Positions 25,501 to 33,398 of a stretch of 64,000 bases of DNA are shown one piece after another. Under the pieces are notes generated by a model. That model did no database searches and was not told the origin of the DNA. It was given only the letters and a program-made list of their open reading frames with translations. Every line of letters starts with the position of its first letter. The stretch's first letter is position 1. This DNA is from UTCHB3 sp008363265 (lineage in GTDB: Bacteria; Bacteroidota; Ignavibacteria; Ignavibacteriales; Ignavibacteriaceae). Made by a program: the position numbers and the translations under genes. The DNA is taken from positions 62,001 through 126,000 of the forward strand of contig BTUW01000007.1 of NCBI GenBank assembly GCA_045863055.1. The letters are read 5' to 3'.

Positions 25501-26830
25501 TGGATTTTTCCATTCTCAATCAACAGGTTCTCCTGGCATTGTTAATGCTTCCTATGATAAAGTAATTGAGATATTGAATTCAAGTATCGATTCGCCACTT
25601 TTAGGGTATTTCCAGCATACTATCTCTACTAATACAGAGTTGGCAGATAAAATCAATACAGCAATAATATCGAAATTAGATACTACACTCATCACCCCTA
25701 TCGAACCCATCCCATTTTCTTCATTCAGTGTGAATAATAGTAAAAACATTTCATTTAATATTAGTGATACAACGGGTTTAACAGCTGTCGGTATCTTATT
25801 TCAGACTAATAGTTTTCAAACTTCACAAAAGAATTTTAGCTATAATTTTAGTGTGCAAACGGATGGAAACTATTTAGATACACAAAAGGTTTTTTTATAT
25901 GCGTTTTATCAAAGGGGTGATTCGGTAATATTCTCTACTAAGGAAATACCGGTAATTGTTACAACGGATGAAAGTATTATATCATTTAATGTAACTCCAA
26001 AAGTATTTAAAATGCGTAAATGGGATAAACAGACCCCTAGCTTTAAGGGCGTTTTCGATACATTCCTTTCTGAAATTGGTACTCAGGGAACAAGTATCTC
26101 TGCTGTTGTTGAAAATGAAAATATTGTAATATTTAACAATAGCGAAAAAACATTTGAGGCTGTTGGAAACGGGGAAACCAGTGCAATAGTCAGCTACAAG
26201 GGAAAATCTGACACTGTTTATTTCAATATAAGTGGGGAGGGGATTGTACCTGTTGAATTGACATCTTTTACCGGAGTCCAGAGTGGAGATAAGATCTCAT
26301 TGAAATGGGAAACACAAACAGAGACAAATAACAGGGGTTTTGAAATTGAAAGGAAAAACCTGAATGAAAAGGATTTCACAAGGATAGGTTTTATTGACGG
26401 CAATGGAACTACTACCAAACCGAGAATTTACAGTTTTATCGATTCTCCGATAGAAGACGATTTGTATTTTTATCGGGTTAAGCAGATTGATTATGATGGA
26501 TCATTTACTTATACACCAACAATACAAGTTGACTTTCATGGTGTTCCTGTAAATTTTGCTTTATTTCAAAATTTTCCCAATCCGTTTAATCCAGTAACAA
26601 AGATCAGGTATTCCATCCCAAATACAAGCACGGTAAATATTCGGATTTATAACTCTTTAGGTGAAATTGTCAAGCAAATTGTTAATGAAATACAGAATGC
26701 AAATAAATATGAAATCGAATTTGATGCATCAGGATTGGCAAGTGGAGTTTATTTCTATTCACTTGAGGCATATGCACTTGAAGGTGGGCTGAGATTTCAG
26801 AATACGAAAAAAATGATAGTATTAAAATAA
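22595..26830 (+). CDS. T9SS-exported propeller-lipase fusion protein
   Basis: A 1411-residue secreted protein. A signal peptide (~1-23) is followed by seven ~42-residue repeats with GTNLFAGT, GGVYLSTNNGTSWTPVNNGL (~40-310), the pattern of BNR-like beta-propeller blades. Beta-sandwich regions lead to an alpha/beta-hydrolase domain (~680-980). It opens PPLMLVHGLGDNTGLWDYYL and has nucleophile Ser770 in YYVGHSMGGILP, then IDTPHRGSPWADY; an FFHSQ segment near 973 could hold the histidine. This is a PGAP1/lipase-like esterase fold. The tail has the LKWETQTETNNRGFEIER module and T9SS domain FQNFPNPFNPVTKIRY. Substrate is unknown. It stands alone in AT-rich DNA. Confidence 0.88.
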   Translation: MKSKSTFVYIIMYMLLSSSFILAQWVQTNGPDHMVNCLAVKGPNLFAGTVSSGNFGPGIYLSTDNGTSWTGVNNGITGRGLFVNALAVDGTNLFAGTGGGVYLSTDNGTSWTAVNNGIPNGFSVISLAVSGTNLFAGVSLLGVYHSTNNGTSWTPVNNGLPDGLMVNIFAVSGTNLFAGTYSHGVFLSTNNGTSWTPVNNGLTGIAMYVDAFAFIGTNLFAGTRGGGVYLSTNNGTSWTPVNNGLPDGSNVNSFATSGANLFAGTYYGGAYLSTNNGTSWTAVNNGLPDADLIIHALAISGTNLFAGTFWHRVWRRPLSEMIAITTFPYIQISASTILQSGVLGITGNQFTPGGQVSLGFTSSSGINIPEVMMNANSSGEISYSFNASTYPPGNYNVVGYDIATNKYTINKSFEIISNAPVIYSIKVTEPSSGYLAYPGQEFKVSWTDKMSLSSNYPIVGAKRKYKYFIDLSSDGGSTWNSIGSLDGLGPIDEFVNLNKGITLNQPGQNYRIKIIDSYNTSRNDVSAVFTVSNQPLNNLKADFVWDYSYDNRLGNPIGCVADGTSRMYIRLCKINPSMGQDISKVEFSLNDGTSDLKTNGKLKVASVIDQWSDEANGANLLSASVNSAINDTFWVWYVAPDDFVRTGFIFDNLVGFREVQLTIKVTYTDNTYEFEPVNPIKIYRPPLMLVHGLGDNTGLWDYYLLRTTLSNLFPMISTPPIGKRDHYEYNAKGLLKLNNSLYGYSFEDVINATRVAKDVACNQLYYVGHSMGGILPRYCETFLNSSFKTHRNYDSGFVKKLITIDTPHRGSPWADYLYSLNTPYSEIFRIISLFPGQPLNSFFDLINLVSPAVFDLRINGGVKFNNSAIKANAIVGDMIDGNEPDINNIDNSIIDRLSYNISPMYLFLLDPFHNYPIYLSKRNYLKKINENLFSFNNESDFIANSDLIVSTNSQASGTDITASNISYFSGFFHSQSTGSPGIVNASYDKVIEILNSSIDSPLLGYFQHTISTNTELADKINTAIISKLDTTLITPIEPIPFSSFSVNNSKNISFNISDTTGLTAVGILFQTNSFQTSQKNFSYNFSVQTDGNYLDTQKVFLYAFYQRGDSVIFSTKEIPVIVTTDESIISFNVTPKVFKMRKWDKQTPSFKGVFDTFLSEIGTQGTSISAVVENENIVIFNNSEKTFEAVGNGETSAIVSYKGKSDTVYFNISGEGIVPVELTSFTGVQSGDKISLKWETQTETNNRGFEIERKNLNEKDFTRIGFIDGNGTTTKPRIYSFIDSPIEDDLYFYRVKQIDYDGSFTYTPTIQVDFHGVPVNFALFQNFPNPFNPVTKIRYSIPNTSTVNIRIYNSLGEIVKQIVNEIQNANKYEIEFDASGLASGVYFYSLEAYALEGGLRFQNTKKMIVLK
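22713..23530 (+). repeat. Tandem ~126-bp coding repeats
   Basis: ACAAATCTGTTTGC-like words recur at 22865, 22988, 23114, 23243, 23369 and 23498, 123-129 bp apart, with a diverged first copy near 22713. The nucleotide identity of the central copies suggests recent duplication or gene conversion. Confidence 0.8.
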
Positions 26831-27142
26831 GCAAGATTATTAGGCTCTGCCTTAAACAAGCCGGGAAAGACAAAACCCGGCTTCAGGCAGGGCAATGAAG
26901 ACTGTCACTATTTTAGAATTGGCTGTTTTCTGTTCAACATCAATTAGTTATTATCGAGTCCACTCTAAAAAGGTAGTCTACATATTGATACCAGTACGGT
27001 GATAGCTTGGCTACTGAGTCTAAATCTTTACTCGAAAAATATCCGTAACAGCATAAACATTACAACATACTTACTCCAATTACCTTTTCATTCGATTAAA
27101 CATCTTATGATAAATGCACTGTGTAAGAAAACTTATTGAAAA
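26831..27142. other. Non-coding spacer before the broken FGE/IS locus
   Basis: No gene is recognised. AAGCCGGG (26858-26865) pairs with CCCGGCTT (26876-26883) and may end transcription of the propeller-lipase gene, although no T run follows. The rest is AT-rich and unexplained. Confidence 0.5.
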
Positions 27143-27174
27143 TCATTTTGACCTGACAAGTCTCAAACCCAAAC
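27143..27174 (-). pseudogene. Last nine codons of an FGE-domain gene, cut by the IS
   Basis: On the minus strand it reads LGLRLVRSK and a stop. This is the typical end of the FGE domains here (GFRLVRTK in the gene at 29539). It abuts the left end of the IS element exactly and is the counterpart of the headless fragment at 28569-29180. Confidence 0.7.
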
Positions 27175-27244
27175 TGTAATGCTTCAAGTGGAAACGGAAT
27201 TTCATAAATTTGTTTAATGTACAAAACAAAAAGGAGATTCCTTC

Positions 27245-27559
27245 ATGCAAACGAAAAAGAGATTCACCCCCGAACAAAAAGTCATCATTCTCAGAGAGCT
27301 TCTCGAGAATAAACTCTCCATCAGCCAGGTCGCCGAGAAGTACGGTATCCATGTCAATGATATCTACTCCTGGAAAAAGAAACTCTTCGAAAATGCCACA
27401 GCGATCTTTGCCAACACCACAGGTAAACCTGCTAAATCCGATGAGAGTTCAACCAAGGTACAACAACTTGAAGAGAAACTCCGGAAGCGGGATGAGGCCA
27501 TTTCCTTCCTTCTGAGAGAGAACATAGAAATAAAAAAAAGTATCGGTGGGGATGTCTGA
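27245..27559 (+). CDS. IS3-family OrfA (helix-turn-helix transposase subunit)
   Basis: This 104-residue protein opens TKKRFTPEQKVIILRELLEN and has KYGIHVNDIYSWKKKLFEN, the helix-turn-helix of IS3/IS911 OrfA that binds the element ends. A coiled coil (VQQLEEKLRKRDEAISFLLREN, ~76-97) should allow pairing with OrfAB. AAGGAG lies a few bases before ATG 27245. Near its end an A run (27532-27539) offers a slippery site for -1 frameshifting into orfB. Confidence 0.92.
   Translation: MQTKKRFTPEQKVIILRELLENKLSISQVAEKYGIHVNDIYSWKKKLFENATAIFANTTGKPAKSDESSTKVQQLEEKLRKRDEAISFLLRENIEIKKSIGGDV
27532..27540 (+). promoter_or_regulatory. Probable programmed -1 frameshift site
   Basis: Eight A residues followed by G give an A-AAA-AAG type heptamer. 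After a -1 slip the frame reads KYRWGCLNGLWVEPDIRDSI and continues without a stop into orfB, as in other IS3 elements that make an OrfAB transposase. Confidence 0.65.
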
Positions 27560-27612
27560 ATGGCCTCTGGGTTGAACCTGACATTAGGGACTCAATCATT
27601 GGGTTTATTCAG

Positions 27613-28515
27613 ATGATAAGTCCAATGACCGGCTACACTGTTAAATCGCTACTCTCCCTGGTCGGTATTAGTACCGCAAAGTTTCATGATTGGAAGAAAC
27701 GATCAGGTGCCGGTAACAGGCATAACGGTAAGATACCAAAGGGTGGTTATCTCCTGAATTGGGAGAGAGATGCCATAATTGACTATGCCCGTGAACATCC
27801 CGGGGAAGGGTACAGACGACTGACTTATATGATGCTTGATGCTGATGTTGTTGCCGTAAGTCCTTCTACTACTTACCGTGTCCTCAAATCTGCCGGGCTC
27901 CTTAACCGTTGGAACACGGTTAAAAGCTCCATGAAAGGAACCGGGTTTGTTCAGCCGACCGGCATTCACCAACACTGGCATATTGATATTAAATACGTCA
28001 ACTTCAAAGGTTCTTTCCTGTTCCTGATCTCCGTGATCGACGGATACAGTCGCTATATCGTCCATCATGAACTCAGGACTAATATGCAGGAGATTGATGT
28101 TCAGATCACACTACAGAGGGCTCTTGAGAAATGCGAGGATTACCGTCCTAGGATCATTTCTGATAACGGCTCTCAATTTGTCTCCAAGGACTTTGCCGCA
28201 TTCCTCAGGTTTGCCGGACTCGAACACATCAGAACCTCTGTCGGTAACCCACAGGCTAACGGCAAAATCGAACGGTATCATGGACCCATCCAGAGAGAGT
28301 GCATTGCTAGAATTTCGATGGTTGATCTTGATGATGCCAGAAAACAGGTGGGAAAGTTTATCGACTATTACAATGCCGAACGACTACACTCTTCCTTGTT
28401 CTTCTTGACTCCGGAAGACTTTTTATTTAACCGCGTTGATGCTAAATTGAAGGAGAGAAACAAAAAACTTCTTAACGCTAAATCCATTAGAATGAAGGTG
28501 CACGAAAATGTCTGA
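27613..28515 (+). CDS. IS3-family OrfB (DDE integrase-core transposase)
   Basis: A 300-residue integrase-core protein. The DDE residues are visible: Asp in HIDIKYVNFKG, Asp in IISDNGSQFVS, and Glu in NPQANGKIERYHGP. DYYNAERLHSSLFFLTPEDF closes the core as in IS3 relatives. The frame is open back to at least 27541, so the active enzyme is probably an OrfA-OrfB fusion made by frameshifting; ATG 27613 is only the first ATG. The catalytic set is complete, so the element may be mobile. Confidence 0.93.
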   Translation: MISPMTGYTVKSLLSLVGISTAKFHDWKKRSGAGNRHNGKIPKGGYLLNWERDAIIDYAREHPGEGYRRLTYMMLDADVVAVSPSTTYRVLKSAGLLNRWNTVKSSMKGTGFVQPTGIHQHWHIDIKYVNFKGSFLFLISVIDGYSRYIVHHELRTNMQEIDVQITLQRALEKCEDYRPRIISDNGSQFVSKDFAAFLRFAGLEHIRTSVGNPQANGKIERYHGPIQRECIARISMVDLDDARKQVGKFIDYYNAERLHSSLFFLTPEDFLFNRVDAKLKERNKKLLNAKSIRMKVHENV

Positions 28516-28538
28516 CCTTCTACATTATTTTCTGCAAT

Positions 28539-29180
28539 CTAAATTCCATTTCCCGCTGAACCAGTACAATTATTGCTACCCCTATATAAATAACCCTGAC
28601 ATTTGTTGCCGCCTCTCGCTGCAAACTCCCACTCTGCCTCTTTTGGTAACCTGTAGCCATTTGCATTAAAATCGCACATAACCGTGACAAACAAAGTGTC
28701 GGATTCTGATGCCCGATTAACTTTTGCTGGCCTAAGCTCAAACTTGTAAGCCGGGGTTAAGCCTTCACTCTGACTCAATTGGTTGCAGAATTCATAGAGG
28801 CGATGAAGCCAGTGTGTTGACTCTTGTATGACAAAAAATCCTTCCTTTTGTGGGATTCGCATTAATACACTGTCTACAAAACCGAGGGTAATTTCGTGTC
28901 TACCGATATAGAAATTGCCAACTGTTACATTATGAACGAGCTGTTGTGTGGAGTCGCCATACATTCTTCCCATAATGAATGTTCCGCCTCCCACAAACAC
29001 CATTTCTATTTGCTCTGCGAACGATGAGATCACATTGGTGCTATAACTAAGAAGCTTAATAGTTGTTCCTTGATCAGTTTTATCATCGTGTATTCTATTT
29101 CGCACTACGATCGAATCAGCGGTTAGCATGCCTAGTATGAAAATCAAAATTAAAATAATCTGTTTGAAAAATACTCGCAT
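28539..29180 (-). pseudogene. FGE-domain protein truncated by the IS element
   Basis: From ATG 29180 the protein has a membrane or signal segment (MRVFFKQIILILIFILGMLT) and then an FGE-like domain: MVFVGGGTFIMGRMYG, GNFYIGRHEITLGFVDS, CDFNANGYRLPKEAEWEF and AARGGNKCQGYLYRGSNN. The match ends at 28569, exactly at the IS end; the last codons to 28539 (CTGSAGNGI) are IS sequence. About 80 residues of the usual domain are missing, and the final nine codons survive beyond the IS at 27143-27174. The ORF begins further upstream, but those codons look like spacer. It lies downstream of the PEGA-FGE gene on the same strand. Confidence 0.75.
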
Positions 29181-29538
29181 AGAATTTGATAAATGCAATG
29201 TTGAGTCACCGAATTGATGCGAATTAAAGGGAATTATATCTCTAGAAAACACTCTTTGTCTGTCAAGAATCATTATGTCTGTTTATGCTGTTGTTTCGTC
29301 ATCATCTAAATAGACTAAGCCTGCTTATGATTATGAATCAATGTAAAAAATTTTTTAAATGATTCTATTAGCCTTTGATCAGATATCAAAAATATAATCA
29401 TAAGTTGATAAAGTGGATAAAACCCACCGTCATCAAATGCCCATCCGCGATCGAGGAGTTTCAAAATAATCACACTTTAACATCCTCTGAACCGGTAGTC
29501 TCATCATCAAATTGGTGCTATTTAGGTTATCGCTGTAT
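29181..29538. other. Spacer between two FGE genes, nothing recognised
   Basis: This AT-rich stretch separates the PEGA-FGE gene from the truncated FGE gene. I see no gene, clear hairpin or repeat in it. It should contain the promoter of the truncated gene. Confidence 0.4.
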
Positions 29539-31074
29539 TTATTTCGTTCGAACGAGCCGAAAACCAATGCTCTCTGAGCCAATACTTAAACTCTGAGCCC
29601 AACTCGACTTAGAAGAGCAATGATATTCCGGATTGTTAAATGCACCACCTCCATGATTTCTAAAACTGCCGGAATCCAAATAACACTCCCGAACATTTCC
29701 ACTCATATCGTGTAGGCCCAATTCATTAGGATTTTTTGTTCCTACATCATGTTTTTTGCCCTTTGAATTTTTCGAATACCATGCCACTTTCTCGATATCG
29801 TTACTCCCGCTAAATTTAAAGCCTTTTGATTTTTTCCCTCCTTTTGCGGCGTATTCCCACTCAGACCTAGTTGGAAGTCTGTAACCACTTGAAGAAAAAT
29901 CGCAGAAAAGACCTTGCGAGGTCCATGAATAGGCTCTTTCGAGGCCCTCATAGTCACTTAATGCATTGCAAAATGCTAGGATTTCATTTAATGTAATTGA
30001 GCTAACGGGTTTGTTTTTGCCCGAAGTAGCATATCTATTTTCTCCCAAAATGCTGTCCCATAATCCACAGGTTACCTCGTATTTGCCAATGTAAAAAGAT
30101 GACCAATTCTGACCACCCTCATTGAAAGATTTTCCATCCACAAACACAAAACCCTCAGGTGGATCGATGCCGGGAATCATCATGATATCCTGTACCGTGG
30201 TTTGGTTTTTCCTTATCGAAACTTTTGCCAAATATTTCTTGAAACCATCGGCTGTCGCCTTCAATTCATACATCCCCTCAGCAATTGAGTCGATTATCAT
30301 TAATCCACTCCAAGTGTATTTTACTACACCATTTTGGGACAAACTACATACTGCTTTATTGGGATTGATTGTTAATTGAAGTTTTCCTGTACGCTGTTTG
30401 AGAACGATTTTTTCCATTGTAACTTCACCCAAGATTATTTTCACTTTCCCCGAATAAGAATCGTAAGAATCTGCATCAATATCAATAGAGTATGTTCCGG
30501 GTACCATTTCATAGATTTCGACCCTTTCAACTGCTATTCTGTTAATCTTTACTCGTGCGTTGGTTGGTGACACATCCAACTTTAGTGCTCCAGCATTCTT
30601 AGTTAACTCGTAATTAAGCTTTTTGGTGCTATCTTCAGATGAAACAGTGATTTTATCAGATAGTGGCAAATAACCTTGAAGGGTGAGTTTAAGATCGTAA
30701 CTTCCTGGATTTAAGAACAGCCCTTTTTCAGTCTTACCTTTTATTGCTCCATTCAGTGAAAGTTCAGCTCCGGGAGGACTACTAGTTATAATAACCGCTA
30801 TAGGATCAGTTGGTAGTAGTTCTATATTTATACTGGTTTTTTCAGAATCTATCTTAATCTCTTCTGTATGAGTCTTGAAACCTGATTTTTCAACCTTAAG
30901 AGAGTGGTTACCGATTGTAAGTTTAGCCTTTGTTAAACCAGATAGTTGTTTGCCATCAATAGTCACTAAAGCATCTTTCGGCTTCACCTTGAGAGTCACA
31001 GTCACTTCAATTGTATCCGATTGAGCATAGTGCAATTGTACTAAAATTAGTATTATAAAAAAGTGCGTTTTCAT
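29539..31074 (-). CDS. Secreted PEGA-repeat protein with FGE-like C-terminal domain
   Basis: A 511-residue protein with a signal peptide (MKTHFFIILILVQLHYAQS). About four PEGA-type beta modules follow to ~residue 300 (VTIDGKQLSGLTKAKLTIG, GAELSLNGAIKGKTEKGLF and later units). PEGA modules are common surface-anchoring or wall-associated repeats. The C-terminal ~200 residues are FGE/SUMF1-like: GFVFVDGKSFNEGGQNWSSF, FSSSGYRLPTRSEWEYAAKG, NELGLHDMSGNVREC and IGFRLVRTK. Unlike the kinase-FGE gene, the segment before the last motif is not an NNC-rich run. Catalytic FGE cysteines were not recognised, so a binding role is likely. Confidence 0.85.
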   Translation of the reverse strand: MKTHFFIILILVQLHYAQSDTIEVTVTLKVKPKDALVTIDGKQLSGLTKAKLTIGNHSLKVEKSGFKTHTEEIKIDSEKTSINIELLPTDPIAVIITSSPPGAELSLNGAIKGKTEKGLFLNPGSYDLKLTLQGYLPLSDKITVSSEDSTKKLNYELTKNAGALKLDVSPTNARVKINRIAVERVEIYEMVPGTYSIDIDADSYDSYSGKVKIILGEVTMEKIVLKQRTGKLQLTINPNKAVCSLSQNGVVKYTWSGLMIIDSIAEGMYELKATADGFKKYLAKVSIRKNQTTVQDIMMIPGIDPPEGFVFVDGKSFNEGGQNWSSFYIGKYEVTCGLWDSILGENRYATSGKNKPVSSITLNEILAFCNALSDYEGLERAYSWTSQGLFCDFSSSGYRLPTRSEWEYAAKGGKKSKGFKFSGSNDIEKVAWYSKNSKGKKHDVGTKNPNELGLHDMSGNVRECYLDSGSFRNHGGGAFNNPEYHCSSKSSWAQSLSIGSESIGFRLVRTK

Positions 31075-31293
31075 ATTTTATCCTCTATTTTTGTGCATCC
31101 AAAGAATAAACAATTGATGATTGATAGCTGCATGAAAATTCACTAAAAGAACGCAACGATGCATAAACATGACACTTATTTGCATCCATCCTCACAATAC
31201 CTCCTTCCTACCAATTACACAAAACTAATTACACTACAGTCAGGTGTTAATTGATAAATGTCACATGCCTGCGGCGTGATCAAATGTTATCTC

Positions 31294-32490
31294 CTATTTG
31301 ATGAATTTGTACTTTGCAACAAAATTATCCGGCGTGATCAAATCGAACGAACTTTTGTTAAGATTATACATCACTGAAAAAGAGTTGTCCACAGCGCGAT
31401 ACATATCCAAGATATTGCATTTCCCTGAAATACAATTGCCGTCTTTATCATAAGAATAAGCTAATTTTGCATAAATAGCCCATTTGTTATCTAACCAATT
31501 TTGGGCCGTCTCTGTTAGTTTATTCCCGTTTTTGTCGTAGGTGTTTTCGATTTTAGTGGAATTAACCCACCTGTTATTCTCCCAATTTTGAGTTAATCTG
31601 GCTAATTGGTTGCCACTCTGATCATATGTGAAAGTGGTTCTACGGCTATTTTCAAATTTGCCGTTAGTTTTATACAGGCTGGTTTCTGATAATATCCTCC
31701 CGTTTTTATCATAGGCAAATAGGTCTTTCGATGATTCCTCCCATTTGTTATCTGACCAATACTCATTAATCGTTGAAGATTTATTTCCTTTATCGTCATA
31801 CGAGTATGTATTCCGAGTCCTATTTGTCCAGCTTTTATCACCAAGATATTTATTGGTGCCTGCAATCTTTCTTTTACCATTTTCATTGGTATAATATGAA
31901 GCGTCGCCCGAAGGGAAATCACTATGCTCCCCCCAATCTTTCGTTACCATCGATATCAATTTACCACTCAGATCGTAGCCAAAAGAGATTGATCTTGCTG
32001 AATACACCCGGAAAGATTCTACATGATCATGGGGAAGAGTGCCAGTAGTGTCATAAAATCCTCGGGCTTTTTCCCGGATGGCAAAGGTACGAGAAGACAT
32101 TCCAAACTCCTGAACTTCAGTTATCTTGTTCCCTTCCGAATCATAGGAGAATGAATTTCGTGATCTAAGGGTCCACTTCCTGCCATCCGGGTCCCATTCT
32201 TCAAAAATACTCGAGAGAATATTACCGGATTTGTCGTAAGTATAAGATTCACGAGAAGGGAATGCTTGCCCTATGACCTTATTAATGAGCCTTCCTTCAT
32301 CGTCATAAGAGAAGTTATAAATTTCAACAGGGGTTGTGATCGAAAGAAGGGCGTACTTCCCGGTATCAACCGGTGTGCCTTTTGAACCGGGAGACACTTT
32401 CGATGATGATTTATCTGATTGACCTTTGCAACCTGACATGAAAACAGCAAGAAAGAGAAACAGAAAGACCGAAAAATGTTTTGAACGCAT
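31294..32490 (-). CDS. YD-repeat-like lipoprotein
   Basis: The start is ATG 32490, preceded by GGAGG; the open frame runs four codons further. The 398-residue product has a lipoprotein signal ending LAVFMSGC, so Cys should be lipidated. Nearly all the rest is repeats of 25-45 residues built around YSYDDKGNK, FAYDKNGRILSET, FTYDQSGNQLARL and YDKNGNKLTETAQNW. These resemble RHS/YD repeats and Bacteroidota YD-like lipoproteins that form extended beta structures. No toxin or enzymatic tip is present. The function is unknown; a surface-exposed structural or binding protein is likely. Confidence 0.8.
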   Translation of the reverse strand: MRSKHFSVFLFLFLAVFMSGCKGQSDKSSSKVSPGSKGTPVDTGKYALLSITTPVEIYNFSYDDEGRLINKVIGQAFPSRESYTYDKSGNILSSIFEEWDPDGRKWTLRSRNSFSYDSEGNKITEVQEFGMSSRTFAIREKARGFYDTTGTLPHDHVESFRVYSARSISFGYDLSGKLISMVTKDWGEHSDFPSGDASYYTNENGKRKIAGTNKYLGDKSWTNRTRNTYSYDDKGNKSSTINEYWSDNKWEESSKDLFAYDKNGRILSETSLYKTNGKFENSRRTTFTYDQSGNQLARLTQNWENNRWVNSTKIENTYDKNGNKLTETAQNWLDNKWAIYAKLAYSYDKDGNCISGKCNILDMYRAVDNSFSVMYNLNKSSFDLITPDNFVAKYKFIK

Positions 32491-32745
32491 TTTAACCTCC
32501 AAAAAATTAATATAATAGAAGACAGTTTGCCATAGATTCTAAGATTTATTTAGTGATTTGTTAAATATCACCAGTTTATTCTCTATCATAAAATAGCGAT
32601 ACGACTCGCTACAAATGTAAAATTCTTTATCAGCAGGGCATTATAAAAGAATACTTGTAACACTTTACCTTGGTTACGATATACCCACCCTATCCAGAAA
32701 AACTTGAATAAGACTTATATCTTATTTCCGTTATCACATCGTTTT

Positions 32746-33185
32746 TTATGCGAAATAGTAAGTGTCCCCGTAATCACCTCGCATTCGCTCTGCAGATGCT
32801 CCAAAACCGTTTTTGCCGATTTTGTCCTTTCCTACTATTTCCAAGGCCGATTCTGATATTTTGCGCGCATACTTGTAGTAAACAAATTTTTCCTATATCC
32901 TGCAAAAATGCTTCATTGTAAAATGATTCCGCACAAACAAAATCATTACCAATCCTATTAAACAACCAGCTATACTGGTTGATCACTGCGACTAATTTCC
33001 CATTTTTATAATTCAGCGACTAATTTGCACCACTCGTGTCAGGAGGGCCAAGGACTCTTCCTTTCAGGAATAAAATTATCTCTCATTCCATATTGACCGG
33101 CAAAAACATCGTCGAAGAAAAAATCCAGGGCAAAAACAGATGAACCGGTGATGAGCACCAGAAGTAACAAAAAACGCAGTTTCAC
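32746..33185 (-). pseudogene. Decayed gene for a small secreted protein
   Basis: GTG 33185 opens a frame with a good signal peptide (VKLRFLLLLVLITGSSVFA) that runs 48 codons to TGA at 33039-33041. Past this stop the same frame continues HEWCKLVAEL. After a shift at an A-run (33003-33007) it reads NGKLVAVINQYSWLFNRIG and AESFYNEAFLQDIG. After another at 32885-32889 it reads YARKISESALEIVGKDKIG and then SAERMRGDYGDTYYFA with a stop at 32746. Joined, it gives a coherent ~145-residue secreted protein. I do not recognise the family. Sequencing errors in A/T runs are an alternative for the shifts but not for the TGA. Confidence 0.5.
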
Positions 33186-33398
33186 ATTAAATTCCTAAAT
33201 TATACTATCTTCGCCTTAAAATAATTAATTGTCTTCAGAACAGCAAATATTTCCCGAGATGATTTTCTATTATTAAAAGTAATGATCTCAGAATTTTTTT
33301 AATAATGAATTATGTGTGTTGAACGGAGGATGAAACCCAATTTTCACGCAAAAATATTAACTTGTATGATTGAATAATTTTGGTTTTTGCAAAGAGAA

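Larger units (their letters stand above)
27175..28568 (+). mobile_element. IS3-family insertion sequence
   Basis: The ends are 28-bp imperfect inverted repeats, 22 of 28 matching. The left starts TGTAATGCTTCAAGTGGAAA at 27175; the right end, read inward on the minus strand, starts TGTACTGGTTCAGCGGGAAA at 28568. Both begin with TG, as IS3 elements do. Inside are orfA and orfB in the -1 frame. The 3-4 bases flanking the two ends (AAAC left, ATTA right) do not match, so there is no target duplication. The element is 1394 bp and looks intact. Confidence 0.85.

Noticed and set aside
29539..29700. Possible second DGR variable region at the end of the PEGA-FGE gene
   Set aside because: Its last 40 codons lack the NNC run and the RGGSW...GFRLV spacing seen in the kinase-FGE gene.
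32774..33030. Repeated GCGACTAATTT words read as an IS end
   Set aside because: The words correspond to repeated KLVA-type codons within the joined decayed secreted protein, which explains them better.
33330..33377. A 15-codon ORF with a perfect GGAGG upstream of the AMP nucleosidase gene
   Set aside because: It is very short, in frame but stopped, and has no leader-peptide character; probably chance.
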